DNA of 55,792 nucleotides from Bradyrhizobium elkanii WSM2783 (GTDB taxonomy: Bacteria; Pseudomonadota; Alphaproteobacteria; Rhizobiales; Xanthobacteraceae): contig NZ_AXAP01000042.1 in the NCBI RefSeq assembly GCF_000472865.1, positions 1 through 55,792 on the forward strand, written 5' to 3'. Shown here one piece after another: positions 48,006 to 55,792 of the stretch; position 1 is the stretch's first letter, and each line of letters opens with the position of its first letter. Position numbers and translations under genes: made by a program. The notes under the pieces were generated by a model, which worked only from the letters and a program-made list of their open reading frames with translations, made no database searches and had not been told where the DNA came from.

Positions 48006-49780
48006 GCGGATGCCTCGGCGAGCTTGCGCAGCGTCTCGCCATCATGGCGGCGCGCGAAGGAAAGGAAGGGTTCGTCAGCAGATGAACGATGCGCGAGATA
48101 GGCCTTCAGCAGCTTCTCGATCGTCTTCGGCGCGTCTTCGGCCTTGAGGTCGTGATAGATCTCCTGCCCGACATCGGCATCGGGGCCGAAGCCGCCGCCG
48201 GTGAAGAGATGATAGCCCTCGACCGGATCGGCATCCTCGCCGACATCCACTTTCGCCGCGATCAGGCCGATATCGCTGATGTAGTGCTGCGCGCAGGAAT
48301 GATGGCAGCCGGTGACGTGAATGTTGACCGGCTTGTCCATGGCAACACGCGGCTCGCACCAGTCGCCGATCTCGGCGGCGTGGCGCTTGGTATTCGAGGC
48401 GGCAAAGCGGCAGCCGGCATTGCCGGTACAGGCAATCAGCCCGGCGCGGATGTGCGAGGCCTCGACCGCAAGCCCGATCGTCTTGATCGCGGCGATCGCG
48501 AGTTCAAGCTCCTGGTCGCGCACGCCTGATATCAAAAGGTTCTGCCAGACGGTCAGGCGGATCTCGCCGTCGCCAAGATCGCGCGCGATCTTGGCCAGCC
48601 CACGCATCTGGTCGCAGGTGACCTTGCCGAGCGGCAGCGATACGCCGATCCAGTTCAATCCCTCCTGCTTCTGCTTGTGCACACCGATATGCGCCATGCG
48701 GTCCGTCAAAGGCCGCGGCGCCAGCGCCTCAGCCGGCACGCGGGTGAAGGGTTGCTTCAGCCGCTCCTCGACCAGCTTCAGGAACTGGTCGTGACCGATC
48801 CCATCCAGGACATATTTCAGCCGCGCCTTGTTGCGGTTGGTGCGGTCGCCGAGATCGATGAAGACGCGGACGATCGCGTCCGCCACCTTCGTCGCCTCGT
48901 CCGGCTTGACGATGATGTCGGAGTATTTTGCAAAATCCTTGTGCCCGGTAATGCCGCCGAGGCCGAGCCGGAACCAGACCCCTCGCTCCACGCCAAACCC
49001 GTCCTTCACCTCCACCGCCGTGAAGGCGATGTCGTTGGTCTCTTCCAGCACCGCGATCCGGCCGCCGCCATCGAAGGCGACGTTGAACTTGCGCGGCAGG
49101 CCGTAGAGCGAGCGCTCGTTGAGGATGTGGTAGTGCCACTCGCGCGCGTAAGCGCGCGTGTCCAACAGCTCCTGCGGATCGATGCCGGCGGTTGGCGTGC
49201 CGGTGACGTTGCGGATATTGTCCGCGCCGGAGCCGCGCGAGCACAGGCCGAGGTCCTGTATGCCTTCGATCAGTTTCACCGCGTGCTTCGGCGGGATTTC
49301 GCGCACCTGCAAATTCGCGCGCGTGGTGACGTGGGAGTACGGGCCGCAGAGTTCTTCGGCGAGATCGGCCAAGCCTGCGAACTGCCAGTGCTTCAGGATG
49401 CCGTTCGGAATGCGCAGGCGGCACATGTAGGAATCCTGCGCCGGCGCGACGTAGAACAGGCCGAAATAGCGCCAGCGGAAATTATCGGCAGGCGACGGCG
49501 GCGCGTTGTCGAGCGCCTGTTGCTTCAGGCGCGGATAGGCATCGAAAGGATGCTCGTCGCGTTTGAATTTTTCCTGGTCGACGAGCTTCTTGCCTGAGGC
49601 GATGACCTTGTCCTGCGCCTTGATATGCGCGGCATCCGGGCCGGTCGGCTCGGCGCTGGTTTGGGGGGCGCCCCCGCCAAGCCCGCGGCCGACCCGGCTG
49701 ATCTGCAGGCCGGTGGCAAAGCCTTCGAGGTAGCGTTTCTGCTCGTCGGAGAAGTCGACTGAGAGCGGCTCGATTTTCAT
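48002..49780 (-). CDS. nirA: Siroheme nitrite/sulfite reductase (NirA family)
   Basis: 592 residues, ferredoxin-type siroheme reductase with duplicated halves: CGPYSHVTTRANLQVREIP, then RNVTGTPTAGIDPQELLDT in the first; LGDGEIRLTVWQNLLISGV and the cluster ligands in ACTGNAGCRFAASNTK and HVTGCHHSCAQHYISDIG in the second. The four Cys bind [4Fe-4S]-siroheme. Placement behind nasT-nasS, as I recall for Bradyrhizobium nirA, favours assimilatory nitrite reduction to ammonium over sulfite reduction. The ATG at 49780 is chosen; a TTG at 49822 has no ribosome-binding site. The 350-base leader carries promoter and hairpin signals. Confidence 0.9.
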   Translation of the reverse strand: MKIEPLSVDFSDEQKRYLEGFATGLQISRVGRGLGGGAPQTSAEPTGPDAAHIKAQDKVIASGKKLVDQEKFKRDEHPFDAYPRLKQQALDNAPPSPADNFRWRYFGLFYVAPAQDSYMCRLRIPNGILKHWQFAGLADLAEELCGPYSHVTTRANLQVREIPPKHAVKLIEGIQDLGLCSRGSGADNIRNVTGTPTAGIDPQELLDTRAYAREWHYHILNERSLYGLPRKFNVAFDGGGRIAVLEETNDIAFTAVEVKDGFGVERGVWFRLGLGGITGHKDFAKYSDIIVKPDEATKVADAIVRVFIDLGDRTNRNKARLKYVLDGIGHDQFLKLVEERLKQPFTRVPAEALAPRPLTDRMAHIGVHKQKQEGLNWIGVSLPLGKVTCDQMRGLAKIARDLGDGEIRLTVWQNLLISGVRDQELELAIAAIKTIGLAVEASHIRAGLIACTGNAGCRFAASNTKRHAAEIGDWCEPRVAMDKPVNIHVTGCHHSCAQHYISDIGLIAAKVDVGEDADPVEGYHLFTGGGFGPDADVGQEIYHDLKAEDAPKTIEKLLKAYLAHRSSADEPFLSFARRHDGETLRKLAEASA

Positions 49781-49895
49781 GGTCTGCGACGAAGCTCCTG
49801 CGGCCACGGCGAGTGGCGTCAACGAGGTGAAAGCGACCGCTCGGAACCGGCGTGGCCTTACGACGGCCTTGCTCGATTCCTGGGAACGGTCCGAT

Positions 49896-49909
49896 CAGCC
49901 TCGTTGCTG
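49896..49909 (-). promoter_or_regulatory. Candidate ANTAR-target hairpin in nirA leader
   Basis: On the transcript, CAGC-AACGAG-GCUG: a stem of four pairs closing a six-base loop with A at position 1 and G at position 4, as in ANTAR (NasT) RNA targets. A second, upstream hairpin of the pair is not obvious, although GCCAGC/GCUGGC pairs lie there. A long-range pair (GGCCACG 49853-49859 region with CGUGGCC 49802-49808) could be an alternative structure near the start codon. No T-run terminator was found. Confidence 0.35.
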
Positions 49910-49970
49910 CGGAAATCCATCTTGGACGTGAGCCAGCAGGCATCTGCGACAGGCTGGCCGCACTGCAACA

Positions 49971-49986
49971 TTCAAGTTGCGTGCCA
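49971..49986 (-). promoter_or_regulatory. Sigma-54-like promoter of nirA
   Basis: Minus strand: TGGCAC (49986-49981), five bases, TTGAA (49975-49971). It fits the -24/-12 consensus TGGCAC-N5-TTGCW except A for C in the -12 GC. A start near 49963 would leave a leader of about 180 bases before nirA. Consistent with nitrogen (NtrC) control; not proven. Confidence 0.45.
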
Positions 49987-50132
49987 GACGTTGCCGGAGA
50001 AAATATCACGCTATTTCAGTGGATTAGCCGAATGGCCGGCGAGCCCGGCGACGAGCGGCGTTGCGAATTTTCGAGCAGCCCGCTCAAAATTTAGCCGACC
50101 TGTGGCCACTGCCTACGATCGCAGCATGGGCG

Positions 50133-51299
50133 TTACGGCTTCCAGCAGCCGATCTTGAACGCGGCCAAATGCCCTCGGATGTCGTTGGGATCGAAGGGCG
50201 GCCCAGCGAAAGCGCCGATCGGCTGCGGCGCATCGGTCGCTGCCGGGCGACGTCCCACAGCCGCGTCATAGAGGTCGGGCCGGAACACGTCCATGGCCAT
50301 CTTCAGGGCGTCCGGCTTCATGGCCGTCTGCCCCCACCGCACCATCTGCGCATAGAGCCACGCGGCCTGCACCGGGTCGGGCCGCGCCGCGCCGTGCCGG
50401 CCGACCAACAGGTAGCGACTGCTTTCGCGCTTGACGCCGTCGGGCGAGATCTTGAGCCGGCCGTCGAGGGTGCGCTGGATCACCTCGGCGTCGACGCCGA
50501 TCCGCTCCGGCTGCGCCAGGATCGCAGCCGCCTCGGCACGGTTTTCCGGCTGCTCGATGAATTCAGCGGCGCGCAGATGCGCCCGCACCAGCGCTGTGAC
50601 GACGTCAGGATTCTTCTCCGCCCAGTTCTGCCTGATCGCCAGCACTTTCTCGACCGCGGCGACCAGGATATCGGAAACGAAATGCAGGATGTGGCCGATG
50701 CCGAGATCGACTGCGACCGAGTTCCAGGGCGCGCCGACGCAGAACGCATCGACATGGCCATTGGCGAGGCTGTCGACCATGTAAGGCGGCGGCAGCACCA
50801 CGAGCCGCACGTCCTCGTCCGGGTCGACGCCGCCCGCCGCCATCCAGAACCGCAGTTGATAATTGTGGGTCGAGAACGGGAACGTCATGCCGAACGTCAG
50901 CGGCTCCGCCCCGCGCGTGCGCCGCTTGGCGACCACGCGCGAAAGCGCAAGCGCTGTTACCATCGGGTCGAAACGGTCGCCGGCGATCTCCTCCATGATC
51001 GCAGCATGCAGCGACGGCGAGACCGTGATCGCGTTGCCGTTGAGGCCGAGATTGAAGGGCGCCACGATCGGCACCTTGACGTGGCCAAGGCCGAGGCTTG
51101 AGGCGATCGCGACCGGCGCCAGCAGATGCGCGGCATCGAACAGGCCGATATTGAGCTTGTCGCGAACGTTCGACCACGACACCTCCCGCACCAGGGTGAT
51201 GTCGAGCCCTTCGGCGGCCGCAAAGCCCTTGTCGGCGGCGACGATCAGGGCGGCGGCGTCGACCAGCGGAATGAAACCGATGCGAAGCGGTGTGGTCAT
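50133..51299 (-). CDS. nasS: NasS, nitrate/nitrite-sensing NrtA-like protein
   Basis: 388 residues of the NrtA/NasS nitrate-binding family: RIGFIPLVDAAALIVAADKGFAA at the start, EVSWSNVRDKLNIGLFDAAHLLAP, ITVSPSLHAAIM, LRFWMAAGGVDPDEDVRLVVLPPPYM. It has no signal peptide, unlike the transporter NrtA, so it is cytosolic, as expected for the sensor NasS that holds NasT inactive without nitrate or nitrite. Its start overlaps the nasT stop (ATGA at 51296-51299). Downstream lies the nirA leader. Confidence 0.88.
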   Translation of the reverse strand: MTTPLRIGFIPLVDAAALIVAADKGFAAAEGLDITLVREVSWSNVRDKLNIGLFDAAHLLAPVAIASSLGLGHVKVPIVAPFNLGLNGNAITVSPSLHAAIMEEIAGDRFDPMVTALALSRVVAKRRTRGAEPLTFGMTFPFSTHNYQLRFWMAAGGVDPDEDVRLVVLPPPYMVDSLANGHVDAFCVGAPWNSVAVDLGIGHILHFVSDILVAAVEKVLAIRQNWAEKNPDVVTALVRAHLRAAEFIEQPENRAEAAAILAQPERIGVDAEVIQRTLDGRLKISPDGVKRESSRYLLVGRHGAARPDPVQAAWLYAQMVRWGQTAMKPDALKMAMDVFRPDLYDAAVGRRPAATDAPQPIGAFAGPPFDPNDIRGHLAAFKIGCWKP

Positions 51300-51886
51300 T
51301 TGAGCAACTCCGACGCGGTCAGGATCGACTGCGCGATCTCGCCGATCTTCTTTTTCTCGCGCATCGCCGTGGAACGCAGCAGCACATAGGCTTCATCTTC
51401 GGTGAGGCCCTTCAATTTCATCAGGATGCCCTTGGCGCGGTCGATCACCTTGCGCTCCTCCAGCGCGTGCTTGGTGCGATCCAATTCGTCCTGCAGTCGC
51501 GCGAACGCGTTGAAGCGGGACACGCAGAGGTCGAGGATCGGCTTGATACGCTGCTTGTTGAACCCGTCGACGATATAGGCCGACACGCCGGCCTCGACGG
51601 AGGCCTGGATCGAGGCGGCGTCGCTCTGGTCGACGAACATGGCGATCGGCCGCCGCACGGCTCGGCTGACCTGGAACATCTGTTCCAGCACGTCGCGGCT
51701 GGGGTTTTCGAGGTCGATCACGATGATATCGGGGTCGACGGCGTAGATTCGCGCCAGCAGGCTGTGCATTTCGCTGATATGCACGACGCTGGTATAACCG
51801 GCCTCGCGCAGGCCCTCCTCCAGGATCGCGGCGCGGATCGGACTTTCATCGACGATGACGATTTTCGGAGACGACTCGGCGGCCAT
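51296..51886 (-). CDS. nasT: NasT, ANTAR-domain antitermination regulator
   Basis: 196 residues. An N-terminal receiver-like domain (KIVIVDESPIRAAILEEGL; IIVIDLENPSRD holds the phospho-acceptor-position Asp) is followed by a C-terminal ANTAR domain (ALEERKVIDRAKGILMKLKGLTEDEAYVLLRSTAM ... QSILTASELL). NasT binds paired hairpins in leader RNAs and prevents termination when freed from NasS. Translationally coupled to nasS. Known targets of this system in Bradyrhizobium include nirA (from memory). Divergent from rimO with 196 bases between; no promoter recognised there. Confidence 0.92.
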   Translation of the reverse strand: MAAESSPKIVIVDESPIRAAILEEGLREAGYTSVVHISEMHSLLARIYAVDPDIIVIDLENPSRDVLEQMFQVSRAVRRPIAMFVDQSDAASIQASVEAGVSAYIVDGFNKQRIKPILDLCVSRFNAFARLQDELDRTKHALEERKVIDRAKGILMKLKGLTEDEAYVLLRSTAMREKKKIGEIAQSILTASELLK

Positions 51887-52082
51887 CGCTCACTCGTGTT
51901 CTCTAAAAACTATCCATAGCACGACGGAAGCCAGCTCAAAGCCTTGTAATTATGGACAATTGGGACTAGCTCCTGCCCATCAATCAGGCAGATCTAGATA
52001 TGCAGCAGGCGGCCGCGCCAAAAATGTCGTTCGTTTCGCTTGGACGTCCCTGGGACAACGAATGTAAAGTTTCGGGGCTCTC

Positions 52083-53402
52083 ATGAAACCAGCGCCACGC
52101 ATATCTTTTACGAGTCTGGGCTGCCCCAAGGCGCTTGTGGATTCCGAGCGCATCATCACGCGGCTGCGGGCCGAGGGCTATGAGCTCGCGCGCAAGCATG
52201 ACGGCGCCGATATCGTGATCGTCAATACCTGCGGCTTCCTCGACAGCGCCAAGCAGGAATCGCTCTCGGCGATCGGCGAGGCCATGGCCGAGAACGGCAA
52301 GGTGATCGTGACCGGCTGCATGGGGGCGGAACCCGAGCAGATCGAGAGCGCCTATCCCGGCGTGCTGTCGATCACGGGTCCACAGCAATATGAGAGCGTG
52401 CTCGATGCCGTGCACCGGGCGCTGCCGCCCGCGCACAACCCGCATCTCGACCTGGTGCCGCCGCAGGGCGTCAAGCTGACGCCGCGCCATTATGCGTACC
52501 TGAAGATTTCCGAGGGCTGCAACAATCGCTGCACCTTCTGCATCATTCCGAAGCTGCGCGGCGACCTGGTGTCGCGGCCTGCCAACGATGTGCTGCACGA
52601 GGCCGAGCGGCTGGTGAAAGCCGGAGTTAAGGAACTGCTTGTCATCTCGCAGGATACCTCGGCCTATGGCGTCGACCTGAAATATGCCGAGAGCCCATGG
52701 CAGGATCGCGCCGTGCGTGCCAAATTCTTCGACCTTGCAAAAGAGCTCGGCGAACTCGGCGCCTGGGTGCGGCTGCAATATGTCTATCCCTACCCGCATG
52801 TCGACGAGGTCATCGGCCTGATGACCGAGGGCAAGGTGCTGCCCTATCTCGACATCCCGTTCCAGCATGCGAGCCCGGATGTCCTGAAAGCCATGAAGCG
52901 CCCCGCCGCGCAGGACAAGACGCTGGCACGGATCAAGCAATGGCGCGAGCAGTGCCCGGAGCTTGCGCTGCGCTCGACCTTCATCGTCGGCTTTCCCGGT
53001 GAGACCGATTCAGATTTCGCTTATCTGCTCGACTGGCTTGACGAAGCCGAGATCGACCGCGTCGGCTGCTTCAAATACGAACCGGTTGCAGGTGCGACCT
53101 CCAACGCACTCTCCGGCGCCGTGCCGGATGAGGTCAAGCAGGAGCGCTACAACGCGCTGATGGCGCGCCAGCAGAAGATCTCCGCGCGTCGGCTGAAGCG
53201 CAAGGTCGGCACGCGCCAGCAGGTCATCGTCGACGAGGTCGGCCCCACCGTCGCGCGAGGCCGCTCGAAGGCCGATGCGCCGGAGATCGACGGCGCGGTC
53301 TATCTCTCGAGCCGCCGCCCGCTAAAGGTCGGCGAGATCGTCACAGCGAAGATCGAGCGCTCGGACGAATACGACCTGCACGGCAGCGTCGTCGGATTCT
53401 GA
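52083..53402 (+). CDS. rimO: Ribosomal protein S12 methylthiotransferase RimO
   Basis: 439 residues. The N-terminal UPF0004 domain starts SFTSLGCPKALVDSE with conserved Cys (also NTCGFL and TGCMGAEP) for one [4Fe-4S] cluster; the radical SAM motif is SEGCNNRCTFCIIP; PYLDIPFQHASPDVLKAMKR and a C-terminal TRAM domain (VIVDEVGPTVARGRSKADAP) complete it. SLGCPKALVD identifies RimO rather than MiaB. It methylthiolates the conserved Asp of ribosomal protein S12. Single gene; the 278 bases after it (53403-53680) hold no gene that I can support. Confidence 0.96.
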   Translation: MKPAPRISFTSLGCPKALVDSERIITRLRAEGYELARKHDGADIVIVNTCGFLDSAKQESLSAIGEAMAENGKVIVTGCMGAEPEQIESAYPGVLSITGPQQYESVLDAVHRALPPAHNPHLDLVPPQGVKLTPRHYAYLKISEGCNNRCTFCIIPKLRGDLVSRPANDVLHEAERLVKAGVKELLVISQDTSAYGVDLKYAESPWQDRAVRAKFFDLAKELGELGAWVRLQYVYPYPHVDEVIGLMTEGKVLPYLDIPFQHASPDVLKAMKRPAAQDKTLARIKQWREQCPELALRSTFIVGFPGETDSDFAYLLDWLDEAEIDRVGCFKYEPVAGATSNALSGAVPDEVKQERYNALMARQQKISARRLKRKVGTRQQVIVDEVGPTVARGRSKADAPEIDGAVYLSSRRPLKVGEIVTAKIERSDEYDLHGSVVGF

Positions 53403-53680
53403 GCGGCTTCTACATCAATAGTTGCGGCCACCTCGGGCGTTTTGATCCAGCGCAATGCTCGTTGGGCGTCCGCGAAACGATATTCAAAATTCAGAGAGTC
53501 ATGCTGCCACCTCGGCGGCAAGGAATTGGCGTCGCCCGATAAATTCGCAGCCTGCGAAGCCGCTTTCGCGCGTGCCCAATCTTAGATACCCATCTATAAT
53601 TATAACAACTTCAAGATGTCACGCTCCATTCACGGACTCGGCCTATGGCTCGCGCACCTTCAAATCTTAAGGGGTGAATG

Positions 53681-54322
53681 ATGAGCCGCATCTCGGACAC
53701 ACTGCGAACGCAACGTTGGGACGATTACCGCTACTACCACCAGAGCCGCATCAATCAGACGCTGCACCTGATCAGCGCTCTCATATTCCTGGTCTGCTAT
53801 GGGCTGCTGTTCACCGATCCGGCGATGGCCGGCTTGGTCGGCTGGCTCGCGATGTTGACGCGGCAGACCGGGCATTTCTTCTTCGAGCCCAACGGCTATG
53901 ACGCCGTGAACAAGGTCACCAACGAATACAAGGAAGCGATCAAGGTCGGCTACAACCAGAGCCGCAAGATCGTCCTGCTGGTCGTCTGGGGCCTCGCGCC
54001 GGTCGCGCTGTTTGCCTTTCCGACGTTGTTCGGCCTGTTCTCACCGCCGGTCACCAGGCTCGATTTCATCCGCCACGTCGGTACCGTGTGGCTCGCGATC
54101 GGCATCGCCGGCGGGCTCGCTCGCATGATTCAGCTCTTCGTCATCAAGGACGTGCCGACCGGGCTGATCTGGGTCTGGAAGGTCCTGACCGATCCGTTCC
54201 ACAACATCGCGCTGTACTACAAATCGCCGCTTGCCCTGCTCCGCGGCGAGCTGATCGACACATCGATTGTCGATGCCGATTGGGGCGAGGAGGAGACCGA
54301 AGAGGCGCGGCGCGCGACTTGA
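53681..54322 (+). CDS. Membrane protein, possibly Mpo1/DUF962-like
   Basis: 213 residues with about four membrane segments. The start (DDYRYYHQSRINQTLHLISAL) and the motif QTGHFFFEPNGYDAVNK resemble the Mpo1-like (DUF962) family, in which His residues near NQ-x-x-H and GH-x-x-FE bind iron for fatty-acid oxidation. The match is partial and the C-terminal half (HVGTVWLAIGIAGGLARMIQL ... DPFHNIALYYKSP) has extra segments. AAGGGGTGA precedes tandem ATG codons at 53678 and 53681; the second has better spacing. Ends with an acidic tail. Confidence 0.7.
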   Translation: MSRISDTLRTQRWDDYRYYHQSRINQTLHLISALIFLVCYGLLFTDPAMAGLVGWLAMLTRQTGHFFFEPNGYDAVNKVTNEYKEAIKVGYNQSRKIVLLVVWGLAPVALFAFPTLFGLFSPPVTRLDFIRHVGTVWLAIGIAGGLARMIQLFVIKDVPTGLIWVWKVLTDPFHNIALYYKSPLALLRGELIDTSIVDADWGEEETEEARRAT

Positions 54323-54473
54323 CATTCCCTGCCCTTGGGCTGTATGGCCCATCGCCATGAAGCTGAACCGGACCATCCGCCGCGCCACTTTCCGTCGTCG
54401 CACCCGCGACGATGATGGGTTGCGCCATGTCCGACGCCAGCGCTGACTAGCTAGTTCAGCCTAAGGTTTTCGA

Positions 54474-54505
54474 GAAGGCCGCACCCTCAAAAGTGCGGCC
54501 TTCTT
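54474..54505 (+). terminator. Strong rho-independent terminator
   Basis: An 11-bp perfect stem (GAAGGCCGCAC 54474-54484 with 54493-54503) and loop CCTCAAAA, followed by a T-containing tail. It lies between the membrane protein gene and the aminotransferase gene and probably ends transcription from the former. Confidence 0.7.
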
Positions 54506-54550
54506 GCGTTGCCGCCTGCCCTTTCATCACAGCCAATCAAGGAGCCTGAC

Positions 54551-55747
54551 ATGCCCAACGCCCTGCCTCCGTTCGACGCGCTGATGGACATCACCGCGCG
54601 CCCGAACACCGTGTTTGTCCGCGGCGAAGGCTCCTATCTCTGGGACGATTCTGGCCGCCGCTATCTCGATTTCATGCAGGGCTGGGCCGTCAACTGCCTC
54701 GGCCATTCGCCGCCTGCGGTCGCGGAAGCACTGGCCGCACAGGCCAAGTGTCTGTTGACCCCGAGCCCGGCCTTCTACAATGAACCCAGCCTCAAGCTTG
54801 CCAATGCGCTTGTCGAGAACAGCTGCTTCGACGAGGTGTTCTTCGCCAATTCCGGCGCGGAAGCCAATGAAGGCGCGATCAAGCTCGCGCGCAAATATGG
54901 GACGAAATACAAGAACGGCGCCTTCGAGATCATCACCTTCGAGGGCGGCTTTCACGGCCGCACGCTGGCGACCATGTCGGCCTCCGGCAAGAAGGCATTC
55001 GAACCACTCTTCGAGCCGAAGGTGCCTGGCTTCCGCAAAGCGTGGCTCAACGACATTGCCTCGGTGAAGGAGCTGATTTCATCGAATACGGTTGCCGTGA
55101 TGCTGGAGCCGATCCAGGGCGAGGCCGGCGTCTGGCCCGCGACCGATCAATTCCTGAAACAGCTGCGCGCGCTGACCGGCGAACAGGGCCTGCTCCTGAT
55201 CGTCGACGAGATCCAGACCGGCATGGGCCGCACCGGAAAGCTCTTCCATTACGAGCATGCCGGGATTGCACCTGACATCATGACGCTCGGCAAGGGCATC
55301 GGCGGCGGCGTGCCGCTGGCCGCCCTGCTCGCGACCGAGCATGCGGCCTGCTTCGAGCATGGCGACCAGGGCGGCACCTTTAACGGCAATCCGCTGATGT
55401 GCGCGGCGGGGCTTGCCGTGCTCGAGCAGGTCGGCAAGCCGGAATTCCTGAAGTCCGCCGCCGACGCCGGCCTGTTCCTTGAAAGCGAATTGCAGCGCCT
55501 CTCGGCCCGGCACGGCCTCGGCGAAGTGCGCGGACGCGGACTGTTGCTTGCGCTCGATCTGAAATTGCCGATCGGCGCAGCGATCGTGGCGCAAGCGTTC
55601 TCGAAAGGCCTCTTGATCAACGCGCCGCAACCCGACGCACTGCGCTTCATGCCCGCGCTCAACGTGTCTCGGACCGAGATCGGGGAGATGATCGAGGGTC
55701 TGGACGCGATCCTCACGCAAGTGGGAGCTGCGCGGCGGGTGGCGTGA
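54551..55747 (+). CDS. argD: Acetylornithine-type class III aminotransferase
   Basis: 398 residues, PLP-dependent class III aminotransferase. FANSGAEANEGAIKLARKYG, FEGGFHGRTLATMSASG, the PLP-contact IVDEIQTGMGRTGKLF and the Schiff-base Lys in TLGKGIGGGVPL are present; NGNPLMCAAGLAVLE and APQPDALRFMPALNVS match ArgD. It would transaminate N-acetylglutamate semialdehyde in arginine synthesis, or succinyldiaminopimelate. AAGGAG precedes the ATG at 54551; a frame from 54509 adds 14 unsupported residues. No argF follows within the window, so the ArgD role is likely but not certain. Confidence 0.85.
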   Translation: MPNALPPFDALMDITARPNTVFVRGEGSYLWDDSGRRYLDFMQGWAVNCLGHSPPAVAEALAAQAKCLLTPSPAFYNEPSLKLANALVENSCFDEVFFANSGAEANEGAIKLARKYGTKYKNGAFEIITFEGGFHGRTLATMSASGKKAFEPLFEPKVPGFRKAWLNDIASVKELISSNTVAVMLEPIQGEAGVWPATDQFLKQLRALTGEQGLLLIVDEIQTGMGRTGKLFHYEHAGIAPDIMTLGKGIGGGVPLAALLATEHAACFEHGDQGGTFNGNPLMCAAGLAVLEQVGKPEFLKSAADAGLFLESELQRLSARHGLGEVRGRGLLLALDLKLPIGAAIVAQAFSKGLLINAPQPDALRFMPALNVSRTEIGEMIEGLDAILTQVGAARRVA

Positions 55748-55766
55748 CGCTAGGCGATTCCATCTC

Positions 55767-55792
55767 CGCACCGTCATCACCGGGCTTGTCCC
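55767..55792. repeat. Left part of an intergenic repeat cut by the window end
   Basis: CCGTCATCACCGGGCTTGTCCC resembles the start of another palindromic repeat family common in Bradyrhizobium. Only one arm is present, so this rests on memory of the family. Confidence 0.35.

Noticed and set aside
51887..52082. Search for a sigma-54 or EcfG promoter for nasT in the divergent region
   Set aside because: No TGGCAC-N5-TTGC or GGAAC-N16-CGTT arrangement was found.

Overview
The window looks like a chromosomal segment of a Bradyrhizobium-type alphaproteobacterium. Support comes from high GC with strong GC3 bias, abundant small Rhizobiales-type proteins (DUF6894, DUF982, DUF3072 and similar), a nasT-nasS-nirA nitrate-assimilation block, and intergenic repeat families that I recall as typical of Bradyrhizobium (ends of the window, 39.4 kb, 41.9 kb, 46 kb). 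No rRNA, tRNA, insertion sequence, CRISPR array or prophage was seen. Family assignments come from reading the proteins; no database search was run.

Layout. 0-0.6 kb: structured intergenic repeats. 0.8-5.3 kb: a small unknown protein, an exported sorbosone-dehydrogenase-like beta-propeller protein and an HlyD/EmrB-type efflux pair. 5.4-9.2 kb: a DUF72 protein and an islet of small stress-type proteins. 9.3-18.9 kb: three sensor kinases. These are a 2093-residue cytosolic hybrid kinase with eleven 92-residue HAMP-type repeats, an HWE kinase directly downstream of it, and a divergent PAS hybrid kinase. 18.9-21.9 kb: a second islet of small proteins, two of them paralogous to genes of the first islet. 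22-27.3 kb: UvrD-like helicase, an MFS transporter, a frameshifted DUF3750 gene and a DsbA-like protein. 27.4-30.5 kb: a small catabolic operon (MFS importer, acyl-CoA-dehydrogenase-like flavoprotein, VOC protein). 30.7-38.8 kb: a CpxP/Spy-like protein, then a carbohydrate-type ABC importer followed by a hydroxyacid dehydrogenase and an amidase. 38.9-42 kb: small hypothetical, frameshifted DUF1993, periplasmic cyclohexadienyl dehydratase, DUF2147. 42-46 kb: cupin and RraA-like genes divergent from a pxpBCA 5-oxoprolinase operon. 46.4-51.9 kb: nasT-nasS-nirA plus an FNR-type flavoprotein with an RnfB-like Fe-S module. 52-55.8 kb: rimO, a membrane protein and an argD-like aminotransferase.

The most interesting theme is regulatory. 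Promoter motifs of the alphaproteobacterial general stress sigma factor (GGAAC, 16-17 bases, then CGTT or GGTT) recur in front of the DUF72 gene, the small-protein genes, the CBS-domain gene and the PAS hybrid kinase. One lies in a palindromic arrangement that could fire on both strands, and one perfect copy at 24.07 kb has no obvious gene behind it. Together with the giant HAMP-array kinase and its HWE partner this suggests a stress-sensing locus: kinases in the centre, stress-sigma-dependent small proteins on both sides. The second coherent system is nitrite assimilation, where NasT/NasS would control nirA and its linked reductase, probably through a leader RNA behind a sigma-54-like promoter.
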